Part shown: piece after piece, positions 27,952-37,428 of the stretch | Numbering within the stretch: position 1 is the stretch's first letter | Layout: every line of letters begins with the position of its first letter | Translations under genes and position numbers: made by a program | Source: Anaerobutyricum hallii DSM 3353 | GTDB taxonomy: Bacteria > Bacillota > Clostridia > Lachnospirales > Lachnospiraceae | Length of the DNA stretch: 43,089 bases | Direction: 5' to 3' | Assembly (NCBI RefSeq): GCF_000173975.1 | Contig: NZ_ACEP01000081.1 | Coordinates: forward strand, 1 to 43,089 | Notes under the pieces: generated by a model | Database searches by the model: none | What the model was told of the DNA's origin: nothing | What the model saw: only the letters and a program-made list of their open reading frames with translations

Positions 27952-28048
27952 ATAAAAAAGATTATTAACTTTTAAATGTAAGTTATCTAAAAATCAGAAC
28001 AAAAGACAATTGACAACATTGAATGAGAGAAGAAGGAGTGGAGTAAGC

Positions 28049-29782
28049 ATGAAGGTTTCAGGAAATGACCTGTTTGTAACGGCAATGAAAAAGGAAGGCG
28101 TGGATACGATTTTCGCATATCCGGGTGGCATGGTCGTCAATCTTCTAGACGCACTCCATGATTGTCACGGGATTGACCTCGTATTACCAAGACATGAGCA
28201 GGGGTTGATTCACGCAGCGGATGGTTATGCCAGAGCAACCGGCAAGGTTGGTGTATGTTTAGTAACCAGTGGACCGGGTGCTACGAACTTAGTAACAGGA
28301 ATTGCTACAGCAAACTATGACAGTATTCCATTAGTATGTTTTACTGGCCAGGTTCCAGAGCATTTGATCGGTAATGATGCGTTTCAGGAAGTAGATATCA
28401 TTGGAGTGACTAGAAATATTGCGAAGTTTGTTATCATGGTCCGTGATAGAGAGATGTTAGCACAGCGAATTAAGGAAGCATTTTACATTGCAAGATCAGG
28501 AAAGCCAGGACCGGTTCTTGTAGATTTACCAACAGACGTTATGGCAGAACTGGGTTCAACTTCTTATCCAACAGAAGTAAATATCCGTGGATATAAGCCG
28601 AATAAGGGTGTTCATGTAGGACAGCTTAAGAAGGCGATTAATCTGTTAGAAGAAGCGAAAAAGCCGATGTTTTTAATCGGTGGGGGAGTAAATCTCGCTC
28701 ATGCTCAGGAAGAGATGACAAAGCTTGCAGAAAAGATTGATGCTCCAGTAATTACGACCGTTATGGGACGAGGAGCTATTTCCACAGAGCATCCTTTATA
28801 TATTGGTAATATCGGAATGCATGGTTCTTATGCTGCTAATAAGACTGCAGATGAGTGCGATTTAATGTTCTCTATCGGATGCCGTTTTAATGACCGGGTA
28901 ACTGGTGAGATTAAGAAGTTTGCACCGAATGCTAAGATTGTCCATATTGATATTGAATCCGCAGCGATTTCAAGAAATGTTACAGTAGATATTCCGATTG
29001 TTGCAGATGCGAAGGCAGCAATCTTAAAGATATTAGAGCATACAGAACCAATGAAGCATGAGGAATGGATTGCAGAGGTAAAAGGCTGGGATAAAGAATA
29101 TCCTCTTCATATGGAAGTAGAAGAGGGAGTAAACCCACAGCGTATCATCGAGACTTTGAATGAAGTGTATGCAGACAGAGATACAGTATTTACCAGTGAT
29201 GTAGGACAGCATCAGATGTGGGCTTCCCAGTATCTGAAGTTAGATGCGACTCATAGATTAGTACAAAGCGGAGGACTTGGTACGATGGGATTTGGCCTTC
29301 CATCTGCCGTAGGAGCACAGATTGGATGTCCAGAGAAGTCTGTCGTATCAATCAGTGGTGACGGTGGATTCCAGATGAACATGCAGGAGCTTGCAACAGC
29401 AGTATGCCAGGAACTTCCGTTAGTAAACATTGTATTTAACAATAATCGTCTCGGAATGGTTCGCCAGATGCAGGAACTCTTCTTTAAGAAGCGTTATACA
29501 ATTACCTGCCTGCGCTATCATAAGTCCTGCAAGGGTAAATGTGGTACACCGGGCTGGGTATGTCCAGAGTATGTTCCTGATTTCGTAAAGATGGCAGAAG
29601 CTTACGGTTCTAAAGGATATTTTGTTACAAGTAATGATCAGTTAAAAGATACGATTCTTGAGGCGAGAGAGTACGCAGAGAAGAATAAGAAACCAGTTAT
29701 TGTAGAATGTATGGTTGCTCCAGATGAACTGGTTATGCCGATGATCAAGGGTGGAGCAAGCTTTGAAGATATTATGTTATAG
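28049..29782 (+). CDS. ilvB: Acetolactate synthase large subunit with a four-cysteine insertion
   Basis: 577 residues from the ATG behind AAGGAGTGGAG; an upstream in-frame TTG is not favoured. It condenses two pyruvates, or pyruvate and 2-oxobutyrate, in the valine, leucine and isoleucine pathways using ThDP. Catalytic Glu50 (RHEQG) and the ThDP motif GDGGFQMN (about 436-443) with FNN are in place. After the RQMQELFFKKRY segment, where the mobile lid of other AHAS enzymes lies, there is an extra stretch with Cys487, Cys494, Cys498 and Cys505 (C-x6-C-x3-C-x6-C, including KSCKGKCGTPG). The spacing suits a metal or redox site; that is inference. ilvN follows after 12 bases. Confidence 0.93.
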   Translation: MKVSGNDLFVTAMKKEGVDTIFAYPGGMVVNLLDALHDCHGIDLVLPRHEQGLIHAADGYARATGKVGVCLVTSGPGATNLVTGIATANYDSIPLVCFTGQVPEHLIGNDAFQEVDIIGVTRNIAKFVIMVRDREMLAQRIKEAFYIARSGKPGPVLVDLPTDVMAELGSTSYPTEVNIRGYKPNKGVHVGQLKKAINLLEEAKKPMFLIGGGVNLAHAQEEMTKLAEKIDAPVITTVMGRGAISTEHPLYIGNIGMHGSYAANKTADECDLMFSIGCRFNDRVTGEIKKFAPNAKIVHIDIESAAISRNVTVDIPIVADAKAAILKILEHTEPMKHEEWIAEVKGWDKEYPLHMEVEEGVNPQRIIETLNEVYADRDTVFTSDVGQHQMWASQYLKLDATHRLVQSGGLGTMGFGLPSAVGAQIGCPEKSVVSISGDGGFQMNMQELATAVCQELPLVNIVFNNNRLGMVRQMQELFFKKRYTITCLRYHKSCKGKCGTPGWVCPEYVPDFVKMAEAYGSKGYFVTSNDQLKDTILEAREYAEKNKKPVIVECMVAPDELVMPMIKGGASFEDIML

Positions 29783-29794
29783 GAGGATGCAGAG

Positions 29795-30313
29795 ATGAGA
29801 GAGATAAATACAGAAAAGAAAAAAAGATGGGTATCTCTGTATGTGGAGAACCGAATTGGTGTATTAGCACGTATTTCAGGAATGATGTCTGGAAAGTCCT
29901 ATAACATTTCAAGTATTACAGTAGGTGTTACAGAAGATCCTACAGTATCAAGAATGACAATTGGCCTTTCTTCTGACGATGCAACTTTTGAGCAGATTAA
30001 AAAGCAGTTAAACCGCTGCGTAGAGGTAATTAAGCTTAACGATATTACCGATGCCCCAACCCATATGAAGGAGATTCTTTTCGTGAAGATTCATGAATGT
30101 TCTGAATTTGAGAAGGGTGAGATTTTCCGTATCTCACAGGTATTTGGAGCTAAAGCGATTGACTACGGTATTAACAGTGTTCTTTTAGAGAGTGTAAATA
30201 CAGAGGGACGTAATAACGACCTTATTGCTCTTTTAACAAGAAAGTTTGATCATGTGGAAGTTGTTCGAGGTGGTATTGTTGCAATAGAGTCTATCAGCAT
30301 GATTGACCGTTAA
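29795..30313 (+). CDS. ilvN: Acetolactate synthase regulatory subunit
   Basis: 172 residues. The N-terminal ACT domain (WVSLYVENRIGVLARISGMM, then YNISSITVGVTEDPTVSRM) binds valine for feedback inhibition; the C-terminal ALS_ss_C domain completes it. A ribosome site AGGAGGATGCAG lies in the 12-base gap from ilvB, so the two form one operon. Confidence 0.93.
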   Translation: MREINTEKKKRWVSLYVENRIGVLARISGMMSGKSYNISSITVGVTEDPTVSRMTIGLSSDDATFEQIKKQLNRCVEVIKLNDITDAPTHMKEILFVKIHECSEFEKGEIFRISQVFGAKAIDYGINSVLLESVNTEGRNNDLIALLTRKFDHVEVVRGGIVAIESISMIDR

Positions 30314-30357
30314 TATTTAGAATAAAATATTGTTTTTCCATTATAGAATTTACGATT

Positions 30358-30488
30358 TAGAGCGTATTTGAAGAATTATTTCAACAATCGGTATATTTGT
30401 TTTGTAGAGAATATGTCCTTTGTTTGGATAAGATTTCCATAAATTGTGATTTATACTTAACAGAAAGTATTTTTGAATGCGGCTTAAC
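30358..30488 (+). mobile_element. Decayed MITE-like element, family 3
   Basis: TAGAGCGTATTTGAAGAATT at the left and CAGAAAGTATTTTTGAATGC at the right correspond to the ends of the intact copies, with ATAAATTGTGATTTATACTT between them in place of CACAAATTGTAACGCACATC. Its many changes suggest an old insertion, 45 bases after ilvN. Confidence 0.6.
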
Positions 30489-30489
30489 A

Positions 30490-30532
30490 GAAGGGTATTT
30501 AAACATCTATGTTTAGATACTCTTCTTTTTTT
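30490..30532 (+). terminator. Terminator after ilvBN
   Basis: GAAGGGTATTTAAACAT pairs with ATGTTTAGATACTCTTC (G-U pairs at two places) around a 2-base loop, followed by seven T. It directly abuts the decayed MITE. Confidence 0.85.
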
Positions 30533-30615
30533 GCTTTTGGGATTGGAATGTTATATATGGGGAAATGAAAGTACAAAAATATAATTGATGAATAAAAAAG
30601 AAATAAAGTAAAATA

Positions 30616-30644
30616 TTGACAATTAAGAAGTGGAATGCTAAAAT
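30616..30644 (+). promoter_or_regulatory. Promoter of the large surface protein
   Basis: Perfect TTGACA (30616-30621), 17 bases, TAAAAT (30639-30644) with an extended TGC. The leader of about 90 bases contains a 4-codon frame ATG AAA GGA GTG TAA before the true ribosome site. Confidence 0.75.
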
Positions 30645-30741
30645 GAAATGGAAATATTTCCTAAAAATGAAAGGAGTGTAAAACGAGAAGAGAGATATTT
30701 TAAGCAACAGGGAAATATAGAATTTTTCAGGAGGGCAGAAA

Positions 30742-33700
30742 ATGCGGATATTTTTTAGGAGAATCCTTATTTTTGTTTTAGTAGCTGCACTTTTTTTTAC
30801 AAATATCAACATAAGCGTAGCTGCTTCTGGAATAGGGAAAGAGAGTTTCTACCAGATGAAAAATGAACAGGAAGATACCAGACAGATAGAGAATATTACA
30901 ACAGAAAGTCAGGAGAGTACGACAGCCATTTCTAAAGAAACAACGGAAGAAAAGGAAAAATCAGAGCAAGGAACCACGGAGCAGCATAATGAAGCAGAAG
31001 AAAAGTGTACAGAGCAGGAATCGGAAAGTGCAGGAACACAGGATAAATCTCAGCAACAACAGGAGAAATTAACAGGTTCAGAACTAAAAGAAGGGGGACA
31101 GACAAAAAAATCTACAGAAAGGAATCAGGAACAGTCCACAGCGGAGCAGAGGGAAGACGAGGAGGAAGAGTCTGTACCAGTAGTAATGTCTACTCATCCA
31201 AGCACAAACCATTCTGTAACAATGCCTGATGTTACCAGCCATTATTTTTTATTACAAAAAAACAGCAAAAAAGTGGGAAGCGTGACAGGAAAAAATCTGC
31301 TTACAGTAGCTAATGCACAGGCGGCATCGAAGTATATTTATGAAAGTTATTCAAATGGAAGACAGTACAATTTTACTCCCCGTTTTAATAATAACAGTTC
31401 AGTAAGCGTTGGTGGAGGAACAGGAGGGGAAGTTTCTTTTACAAAAGTGAAAAATGGAACAGAAAGTGAATTTGGTACTTTATATCCTGCCGTATCGAAA
31501 GGACGTATTGCATCGAAAGTATTTAATTTACAGAAAACTACGGTGAATCCATACGCAGTATATAAAGATGTTGGAAATTGGTATGATTATAATACGAAGA
31601 GAACATATAAGATTGATTTAAAGATTACAGTAACAGGATATAAATTTCCAAGGGCAGCGATAAGAAAGCAGTTGTCGAATCAGGATTTAAAAGCGCCATA
31701 TATTGGATTCCAGAAGAACAAGATTGGTATATCTGTTATGGGTACAGATTATGTGCAGACTCGCATGGATTTCTATTATAGTGGAACGACAACACCGGTT
31801 TCAGGAATCAAAGGATTAATTCAGTTTTGTGATATTGATGCACAGCAGGGTGTTGATTTTGGAACAGGTTTTGAGAAAGTACTTATGTTTCAGATGCAGC
31901 AGTCAAAACTTCAGTATAATGCGACAGGATTGATTACTGGTTCGAAAGGATATGTTTCTTCAAGGACGAGTGAAGGTTTTGACAATAATGATGAGACAAC
32001 AACCGCAGTTGGAATTTTCGCGGGAAGTACGGTGAATTGTCGATGGACAGTAGCCAAATGTGACCAGAAGGATACGGGCGGTAATGCGGCATATGCGGTA
32101 AAAAGTGGATATGGGATTCCAGCGGATAGTTCACTGGCAGATTCTACATCCTATTATTGGTCAAACAGTACAGGACTGCTTTCTATTCGTGCAGATGTAG
32201 GGATTGGATTATTACCAGATGAAGTAAAGAAAGCGATTTATCACGGAAAAATCAATTCTAAAAATTCAGAATCAGCAAAAAAATTTCTGGGGTTGTCTGA
32301 TAGAAAGGAGACATTTTCCTATGTTTTATCTGCACCAGTTCCGAGTCCGTCCAATGTAACTACGGCGAAGTATACATCATTTCAGTTTGAGGATAAAGTA
32401 GAATCGCTTTTGAACGTAAAAGATGTGAAAGTATATGCAGATGAGGCGGTAAATAATAATGTCCAGGCTGATCAGATGAATTATACAGATGTAAGTGCCA
32501 ATTTTAATATAACAAAAACGCAAGGGACAGATCATGCCACGACAGTGAAAGTGGCAGCGAAAAATGCGAAGTTATCAGCGGCAGCTTTTTATGGACACAG
32601 TTATTATGTGCATATAGAAGTGCAGATGAAATCGGATGAAGAGTTACATAAAATTAATAAATCAGTTGCGGACTGGTATCAGACAGATAATACTGTGACT
32701 GCGAAAGTATCTGAGGCAGGAAAATGTCAGGGAAGTGTAGCAGTTTTAAATAAGGGAACATTAAATGTAGCAAATAATCAGGGTGGTTCAGTAAAAAAAG
32801 AATCGAATTATGTGGCATCTAAAGCAGGGATGATAATTAAAGTAAAAAAGACAGATCAAAATAGCGGGCAGCCAATCGAAGGAGTGAAATTTGGTTTATT
32901 TGGCGGTGAAAATGTCAGTATAGATAAAGCAGAACCAATAGATACGGCAGTAACAAATAAAGAAGGAATTGCTGTATTTAAGACAGGAACTAGCTATAGT
33001 TTTTATAAAGATAAATATGGAGATGGTCCATATTGCGTTAAAGAAATTGCTATTCCTGCAGTCTATAAAAATGTGTGGAAGCCATCTCTTAATAAAGAGT
33101 GGACTTACAAAATTCCAACTTTAAAATCAGAAGCTCTGTTTGATCTTTCTTCAAATATACCACTGGAGGCACAGTTAGAAAATACAAATTATCAGGCGGA
33201 AAAGAATTTAATAAAGGTTTACAAAAAGAGCAAAGATACGGGAGCATATTTATCTGGAGCGGAATTTACCCTGTTACAGTGGTCACAATCTAAAAATCAA
33301 TATGAAGAACTCTTTACTTTAGAAGAAGATGTGGATGAGAATAAGAGATCGGTTTATCAAAATAAGCAGGAATTTAAAAATACTCTGGATAATTTAGGTC
33401 GTTATAAAATTGTGGAGAAGAAAGCGCCGAAGGGATGCATATTAACGAAGCAAGAGTGGACGTTTGAACTGTCGGAAAATACAGACAATAAGGAGAATCC
33501 TGTCATTTTTGAAAATTTGTCAACAGGAGAAAAGCAAAAAGGCAGTTTAGTATATGAGAATCCACTTCAAAAAGGAAAGCTCCTTATCCAAAAAGAAGAT
33601 GATGAGGGGCAGCCAGTGAGTGGTGCTGTTTTTTCAGTAACTGCGGCGCAGGACATTTACGCACCGTGGGATGTCAAGGAAGATGGAACACCAGCTTCTG

Positions 33701-36700
33701 ATGCAAAACCTCTTGTTACAAAGGGAGAGGTAGTAGATAAGATTACAACCGGAGAAGATGGAAAAGGAGAAAGCAATAAGTCATTATATATTGGTAAATA
33801 TATCGTAGAGGAAATTAAAGGAGCATGGAATCATATTAAAGGAGATACGATTTATGAAGCAGAGCTGCATTATGGTTTAGACAGCAGTAAAGAATTGATT
33901 AGTTATCATCTTAAAGTAAACAATCTTTTGATGCATCCATCACTTGCAGTTTCTAAGCTTGCAGATAAAACAACCAATGAAGAGAAAAAAGAAGTTTCTT
34001 TTGATGAAAAAACAGGACGTTATATAGAGAAAAAGGTGACAGGACGCTATAAGGCAGGAGAATTCGTTGATTATACAATAAGAGTAACAAATACAGGAAA
34101 TGTTTCTCTTTACAATATTAAAGTGACAGATGATATGGATTGTAAGGGGGAATTTGCTGGACAGACACTCTCAAAATATGCAGATATGGAAACTGCAGCA
34201 TTTGTACTTCCTGAATCGGGCTATTTTGTGACGAAAAGCGGAGATAAAGTATATGCTCAGATGTCAGCATCATCTAATCTTGTATTAAACCTGCATCATC
34301 TTGCAATAGCTGACAGCGTTGAGATGCATGTGAAAGTAAAATTAAAAGAAGCTGTGAAAGATGTGTGGAAGCTTAAGAATGAAGTTCGCGTTCAGGCACA
34401 GTATGATGATAATGGACAAGAAGACGATGCGGATAAGCCACATCTAGTTGATGTACCAGTAAAGGACTTAGTAGATGGAGAGAATAATAGTCTGGTCGTA
34501 GACTGGGATTATATCAATATTCCAGGAATTCCAGAGGAAAAGGTAATAAAGACTGCCGATAGAACAACAGGAATTCAGATTGAAAATGGAGAGATAACAT
34601 CAGGGTCTAAAATACCTGGAATATACAATGCAAAGGAAAAAGTAAAGTTCTCTATTGTAGTAAAGAATTCCGGGGAGGCAGCTTTAAAAAGGATTACAGT
34701 AAAAGATGCATTAAGCGATGAACTTAAAGCCGTATCCGATATGGAAAGTGCAGGTTTTGTTTTTGATGATGCAACTGTGGATAAAGATAGTTTTTATGTT
34801 CTCACTACAGCAAAAGGAAAGAAGATTACAGCCAAAGTAATAGATAAAAATACAGTGATATTATGTAATACAGGAGAGGATGGTTCTGGAACAGACCGCC
34901 TCTTTGCAGATGATTATATTACGTTAAATTATAGTGTTAATTTATTGCCTGGAACAGCGAATTTATATGATCTTTCTAATAAAGTATATGTTAATGGATG
35001 GTACTTTAATGGAAATGAAGACGAAGAAGTTCCAGGAGAAGACGATGAAGATATTATTGAAGTGCCAGGAATACCAGAAGGAAGAACCGCAAAACTAGCT
35101 GATAAAACAACTGGGGTTGTCTTAAAAGAAGGCAGATATGATGCAGGGGCTAAGATTTCCGGCGTTTATGAGAATGGAAATGAAGTAACTTATAAAATTA
35201 CAGTAAGCAATACAGGAAGTGCCAATTTATATGATTTAAGATTAACGGATGTTCTTAGTAAGGAATTAGAAGAAGCTCTTGAAAAGGATAGTGTTTCTTT
35301 TATAGAGCAGGTCTACACATCCAAAGACAATCGCAAAGTGCGCACAAACTTAGAAGAATCACAGAAGTTATGGATGGATTTCCTGGCAGCAGGAGATGCC
35401 GTAGATGTGTATTTGAAAGGAAAAGTACGCATAGATGTCGGAAATCTTTTTTCACTTGAGAATATTGTAAACTTAACAGCAAGGTATAAAAAAGGAGACG
35501 AAAAAGCACGCAAAGAACAGGAAGAAACAGAAAAAGAAGAAGCTAGTACAGAAAAGAAAGAAGAAACATCAAAAGACGATGCGGCAGAGAAAGAAGAGGA
35601 TAAAAAAGATGACCAAAAGGATGATCAGGAAGGAACAAAGGTACCGAAAAAAGAATTAGAACCATTATCAAAAGAAAGTAAAAAGGCAATAGAAGAAGCC
35701 TACGAGGCTATTCAGAAGCTTACCGTGGAAGAACTGAAAGAAGAAAGTAAACAATATGCAGAAATCCCAGTCACAGAATTAATGCAAGACGAAGATTATA
35801 TTAATATACCAGGAACCCCGCTTGCAAAGATTGCAAAATTAGCAGATAAAACACAGGGAGTCACACTGGTAAAAGGCAGATATGAAGGTCAGAAAGAAGA
35901 AGGTATTTATGAATACGGGGATACCGTAGATTATACAATCACACTAACGAATGCAGGAACTGCAGATTTATATAACCTGCTTGTGGATGACACTTTAGAT
36001 AAGAAACTATTATCTGTATTAAAATCAGATTCTATTACTATTACAACTGGGCAGGTTACAACAAAGATGGGAGATACCATTCAGGTTAGGACAGCAGAGA
36101 AAGATGAAGACATAGGAAAAGACTCAGAATCCATAACAAAGCAGTCAGAAAGTCGTTCTGTTGTATTAGATCATCTAAAAAGTGGAGATAGTGTCGCTAT
36201 TCATTTAAAGGGAATCATACAATCAGGAGCGAACAGAGACACTGGATTAAATAATATGGTACATCTTGTAGCGCAGTATAAAACAGTGAATGAGAATGGA
36301 GAAAACGAAGAAAATTATGTTGAAGATACCCCAGAGATGACGGATAACGATACAGTAGGAATCGGTACTCCAGATATTTTAGCAGCCAAAAAAGCAGATA
36401 AAACGAAAAATGTTATTTTAGAAAATGGACGTTATACAGGAAAGAAAAAGTATGGAACTTATAAAGAGGGAGAAGAAGTTCAGTTTATACTTACAGTCAC
36501 TAATGTGGGTAATGGAACGGCAAATCATGTAAAAGTAACAGAAGAACCATCAGCGGAGTTGAAAAAATATGTTCAAATGAAAGGGTTTGCCAATAAAGCT
36601 GGTGATGTGATACGAACAAAAAAGGGAAAAGAACTACATATAGAAACATCAAAAAAACGAGAACTCTGTTTGAAAAAAATAGAAGCGGAGGATGCTGTAG

Positions 36701-37020
36701 AACTAATATACATTGGAAAAGTAAAGAAAGATATTCCATCTATAAAATTCCTGAAAAATGAAGTGGTCATTACAGGACAAAATAAAGATGGCAGTAAGAT
36801 ACCAACGACATCAAAGATGAGTGATTATGACAAAATTAATTTAAAAGAAAAGGAAATAAAGAATCAAAATCCAAAGAAAAATAGAGAAACTGGCACGAAA
36901 GGAAATGGAGCAAAAACAGGAGATAATACTCCGGTTTTGATGTATAGTTTCTTAAGTGTAGCAGCCATCTTAGCACTTAGTGTTCTCATCTCTTATAAAA
37001 ATAAAAAACGAAAAAATTGA
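30742..37020 (+). CDS. Giant cell-wall-anchored protein with CnaB and DUF11 repeats
   Basis: 2092 residues. Signal peptide 1-28 (ILIFVLVAALFFTNINISVA); a Glu/Thr/Gln-rich stalk to about 150; a unique head region (about 150-530); an isopeptide-forming fimbrial-type domain at about 545-690 (SFQFEDKVESLLNVKDVKVY); three CnaB/SpaA-type domains starting near 696, 821 and 946 (KVKKTDQNSGQPIEGVKFGL, YKIVEKKAPKG); five DUF11-type repeats starting near 1065, 1267, 1448, 1696 and 1881, each opening K-x-ADKTx-G; and a Lys/Glu-rich insertion near 1595-1670. The C-terminus is GAKTGDNTP, a hydrophobic helix and KNKKRKN, a non-canonical sortase signal. Probably an adhesin or fibre-like stalk protein. No sortase is encoded nearby. 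Ribosome site AGGAGGGC. Confidence 0.88.
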   Translation: MRIFFRRILIFVLVAALFFTNINISVAASGIGKESFYQMKNEQEDTRQIENITTESQESTTAISKETTEEKEKSEQGTTEQHNEAEEKCTEQESESAGTQDKSQQQQEKLTGSELKEGGQTKKSTERNQEQSTAEQREDEEEESVPVVMSTHPSTNHSVTMPDVTSHYFLLQKNSKKVGSVTGKNLLTVANAQAASKYIYESYSNGRQYNFTPRFNNNSSVSVGGGTGGEVSFTKVKNGTESEFGTLYPAVSKGRIASKVFNLQKTTVNPYAVYKDVGNWYDYNTKRTYKIDLKITVTGYKFPRAAIRKQLSNQDLKAPYIGFQKNKIGISVMGTDYVQTRMDFYYSGTTTPVSGIKGLIQFCDIDAQQGVDFGTGFEKVLMFQMQQSKLQYNATGLITGSKGYVSSRTSEGFDNNDETTTAVGIFAGSTVNCRWTVAKCDQKDTGGNAAYAVKSGYGIPADSSLADSTSYYWSNSTGLLSIRADVGIGLLPDEVKKAIYHGKINSKNSESAKKFLGLSDRKETFSYVLSAPVPSPSNVTTAKYTSFQFEDKVESLLNVKDVKVYADEAVNNNVQADQMNYTDVSANFNITKTQGTDHATTVKVAAKNAKLSAAAFYGHSYYVHIEVQMKSDEELHKINKSVADWYQTDNTVTAKVSEAGKCQGSVAVLNKGTLNVANNQGGSVKKESNYVASKAGMIIKVKKTDQNSGQPIEGVKFGLFGGENVSIDKAEPIDTAVTNKEGIAVFKTGTSYSFYKDKYGDGPYCVKEIAIPAVYKNVWKPSLNKEWTYKIPTLKSEALFDLSSNIPLEAQLENTNYQAEKNLIKVYKKSKDTGAYLSGAEFTLLQWSQSKNQYEELFTLEEDVDENKRSVYQNKQEFKNTLDNLGRYKIVEKKAPKGCILTKQEWTFELSENTDNKENPVIFENLSTGEKQKGSLVYENPLQKGKLLIQKEDDEGQPVSGAVFSVTAAQDIYAPWDVKEDGTPASDAKPLVTKGEVVDKITTGEDGKGESNKSLYIGKYIVEEIKGAWNHIKGDTIYEAELHYGLDSSKELISYHLKVNNLLMHPSLAVSKLADKTTNEEKKEVSFDEKTGRYIEKKVTGRYKAGEFVDYTIRVTNTGNVSLYNIKVTDDMDCKGEFAGQTLSKYADMETAAFVLPESGYFVTKSGDKVYAQMSASSNLVLNLHHLAIADSVEMHVKVKLKEAVKDVWKLKNEVRVQAQYDDNGQEDDADKPHLVDVPVKDLVDGENNSLVVDWDYINIPGIPEEKVIKTADRTTGIQIENGEITSGSKIPGIYNAKEKVKFSIVVKNSGEAALKRITVKDALSDELKAVSDMESAGFVFDDATVDKDSFYVLTTAKGKKITAKVIDKNTVILCNTGEDGSGTDRLFADDYITLNYSVNLLPGTANLYDLSNKVYVNGWYFNGNEDEEVPGEDDEDIIEVPGIPEGRTAKLADKTTGVVLKEGRYDAGAKISGVYENGNEVTYKITVSNTGSANLYDLRLTDVLSKELEEALEKDSVSFIEQVYTSKDNRKVRTNLEESQKLWMDFLAAGDAVDVYLKGKVRIDVGNLFSLENIVNLTARYKKGDEKARKEQEETEKEEASTEKKEETSKDDAAEKEEDKKDDQKDDQEGTKVPKKELEPLSKESKKAIEEAYEAIQKLTVEELKEESKQYAEIPVTELMQDEDYINIPGTPLAKIAKLADKTQGVTLVKGRYEGQKEEGIYEYGDTVDYTITLTNAGTADLYNLLVDDTLDKKLLSVLKSDSITITTGQVTTKMGDTIQVRTAEKDEDIGKDSESITKQSESRSVVLDHLKSGDSVAIHLKGIIQSGANRDTGLNNMVHLVAQYKTVNENGENEENYVEDTPEMTDNDTVGIGTPDILAAKKADKTKNVILENGRYTGKKKYGTYKEGEEVQFILTVTNVGNGTANHVKVTEEPSAELKKYVQMKGFANKAGDVIRTKKGKELHIETSKKRELCLKKIEAEDAVELIYIGKVKKDIPSIKFLKNEVVITGQNKDGSKIPTTSKMSDYDKINLKEKEIKNQNPKKNRETGTKGNGAKTGDNTPVLMYSFLSVAAILALSVLISYKNKKRKN

Positions 37021-37060
37021 AAACGCGAAGAAACATAATAGCAATATAACGATAAAATAA

Positions 37061-37097
37061 GAGAGGGTAAGAAATATTAATCTCTGCTTACCCTCTC
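37061..37097. terminator. Hairpin after the surface-protein gene
   Basis: GAGAGGGTAAG (37061-37071) pairs perfectly with CTTACCCTCTC (37087-37097). On the plus strand it is followed by A residues and not T; the T-rich side lies on the minus strand. It may act as a mRNA 3' end or as a minus-strand terminator. Confidence 0.45.
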
Positions 37098-37103
37098 AAA
37101 AAC

Positions 37104-37132
37104 TTGACATAATCTATGAATTTTGATATTAT
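37104..37132 (+). promoter_or_regulatory. Promoter of tRNA-Pro
   Basis: TTGACA (37104-37109), 17 bases, TATTAT (37127-37132), 15 bases before the mature tRNA. Confidence 0.75.
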
Positions 37133-37146
37133 ATTCATTGTGAAAA

Positions 37147-37220
37147 CGAGGCGTGGCTCAGTTTGGTAGAGCGCTGCGTTCGGGACGCAGAGGCCGTGGG
37201 TTCGAGTCCCGTCGCCTCGA
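37147..37220 (+). tRNA. tRNA-Pro (anticodon CGG)
   Basis: 74 bases. Acceptor CGAGGCG (37147-37153) pairs with CGCCTCG (37213-37219), discriminator A. D arm GCTC/GAGC, anticodon stem CTGCG/CGCAG with loop TTCGGGA (anticodon at 37181-37183), T arm with TTCGAGT. CCA is not encoded, so RNase Z and a CCA-adding enzyme are needed. It reads CCG codons. Confidence 0.95.
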
Positions 37221-37341
37221 TTCTAAAACCGCATAAATAAAGGCTCTGAGGACTCCGTGAATATTTAGTAAATCAAAGTAATCAAGAAGTGAGATTTTGT
37301 ACGAAGGAGCTTAATAAAATTTTGAAAATTATATCAGCAAA

Positions 37342-37386
37342 AGCATCGGAAATCTACTTAAACGATAGATTTTCGGTGCTTTTTTG
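37342..37386 (+). terminator. Terminator after tRNA-Pro
   Basis: AGCATCGGAAATCTA, a 9-base loop, TAGATTTTCGGTGCT, then TTTTTG. It also faces the 3' end of the minus-strand SDR gene, where its tail (CTTTTG) is weaker. Confidence 0.8.
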
Positions 37387-37428
37387 TTGAGATAGTTTTA
37401 TTTGAAAGAGAAAATAATATATAGTGCT

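Noticed and set aside
27952-28048. T-box or attenuator in front of ilvBN
   Set aside because: The leader is under 100 bases and lacks the T-box core, a terminator hairpin and a branched-chain-rich leader peptide.
35300-35513. Minus-strand frames inside the surface-protein gene
   Set aside because: Frames opposite a long repeat-rich coding sequence without ribosome sites; products look non-natural.
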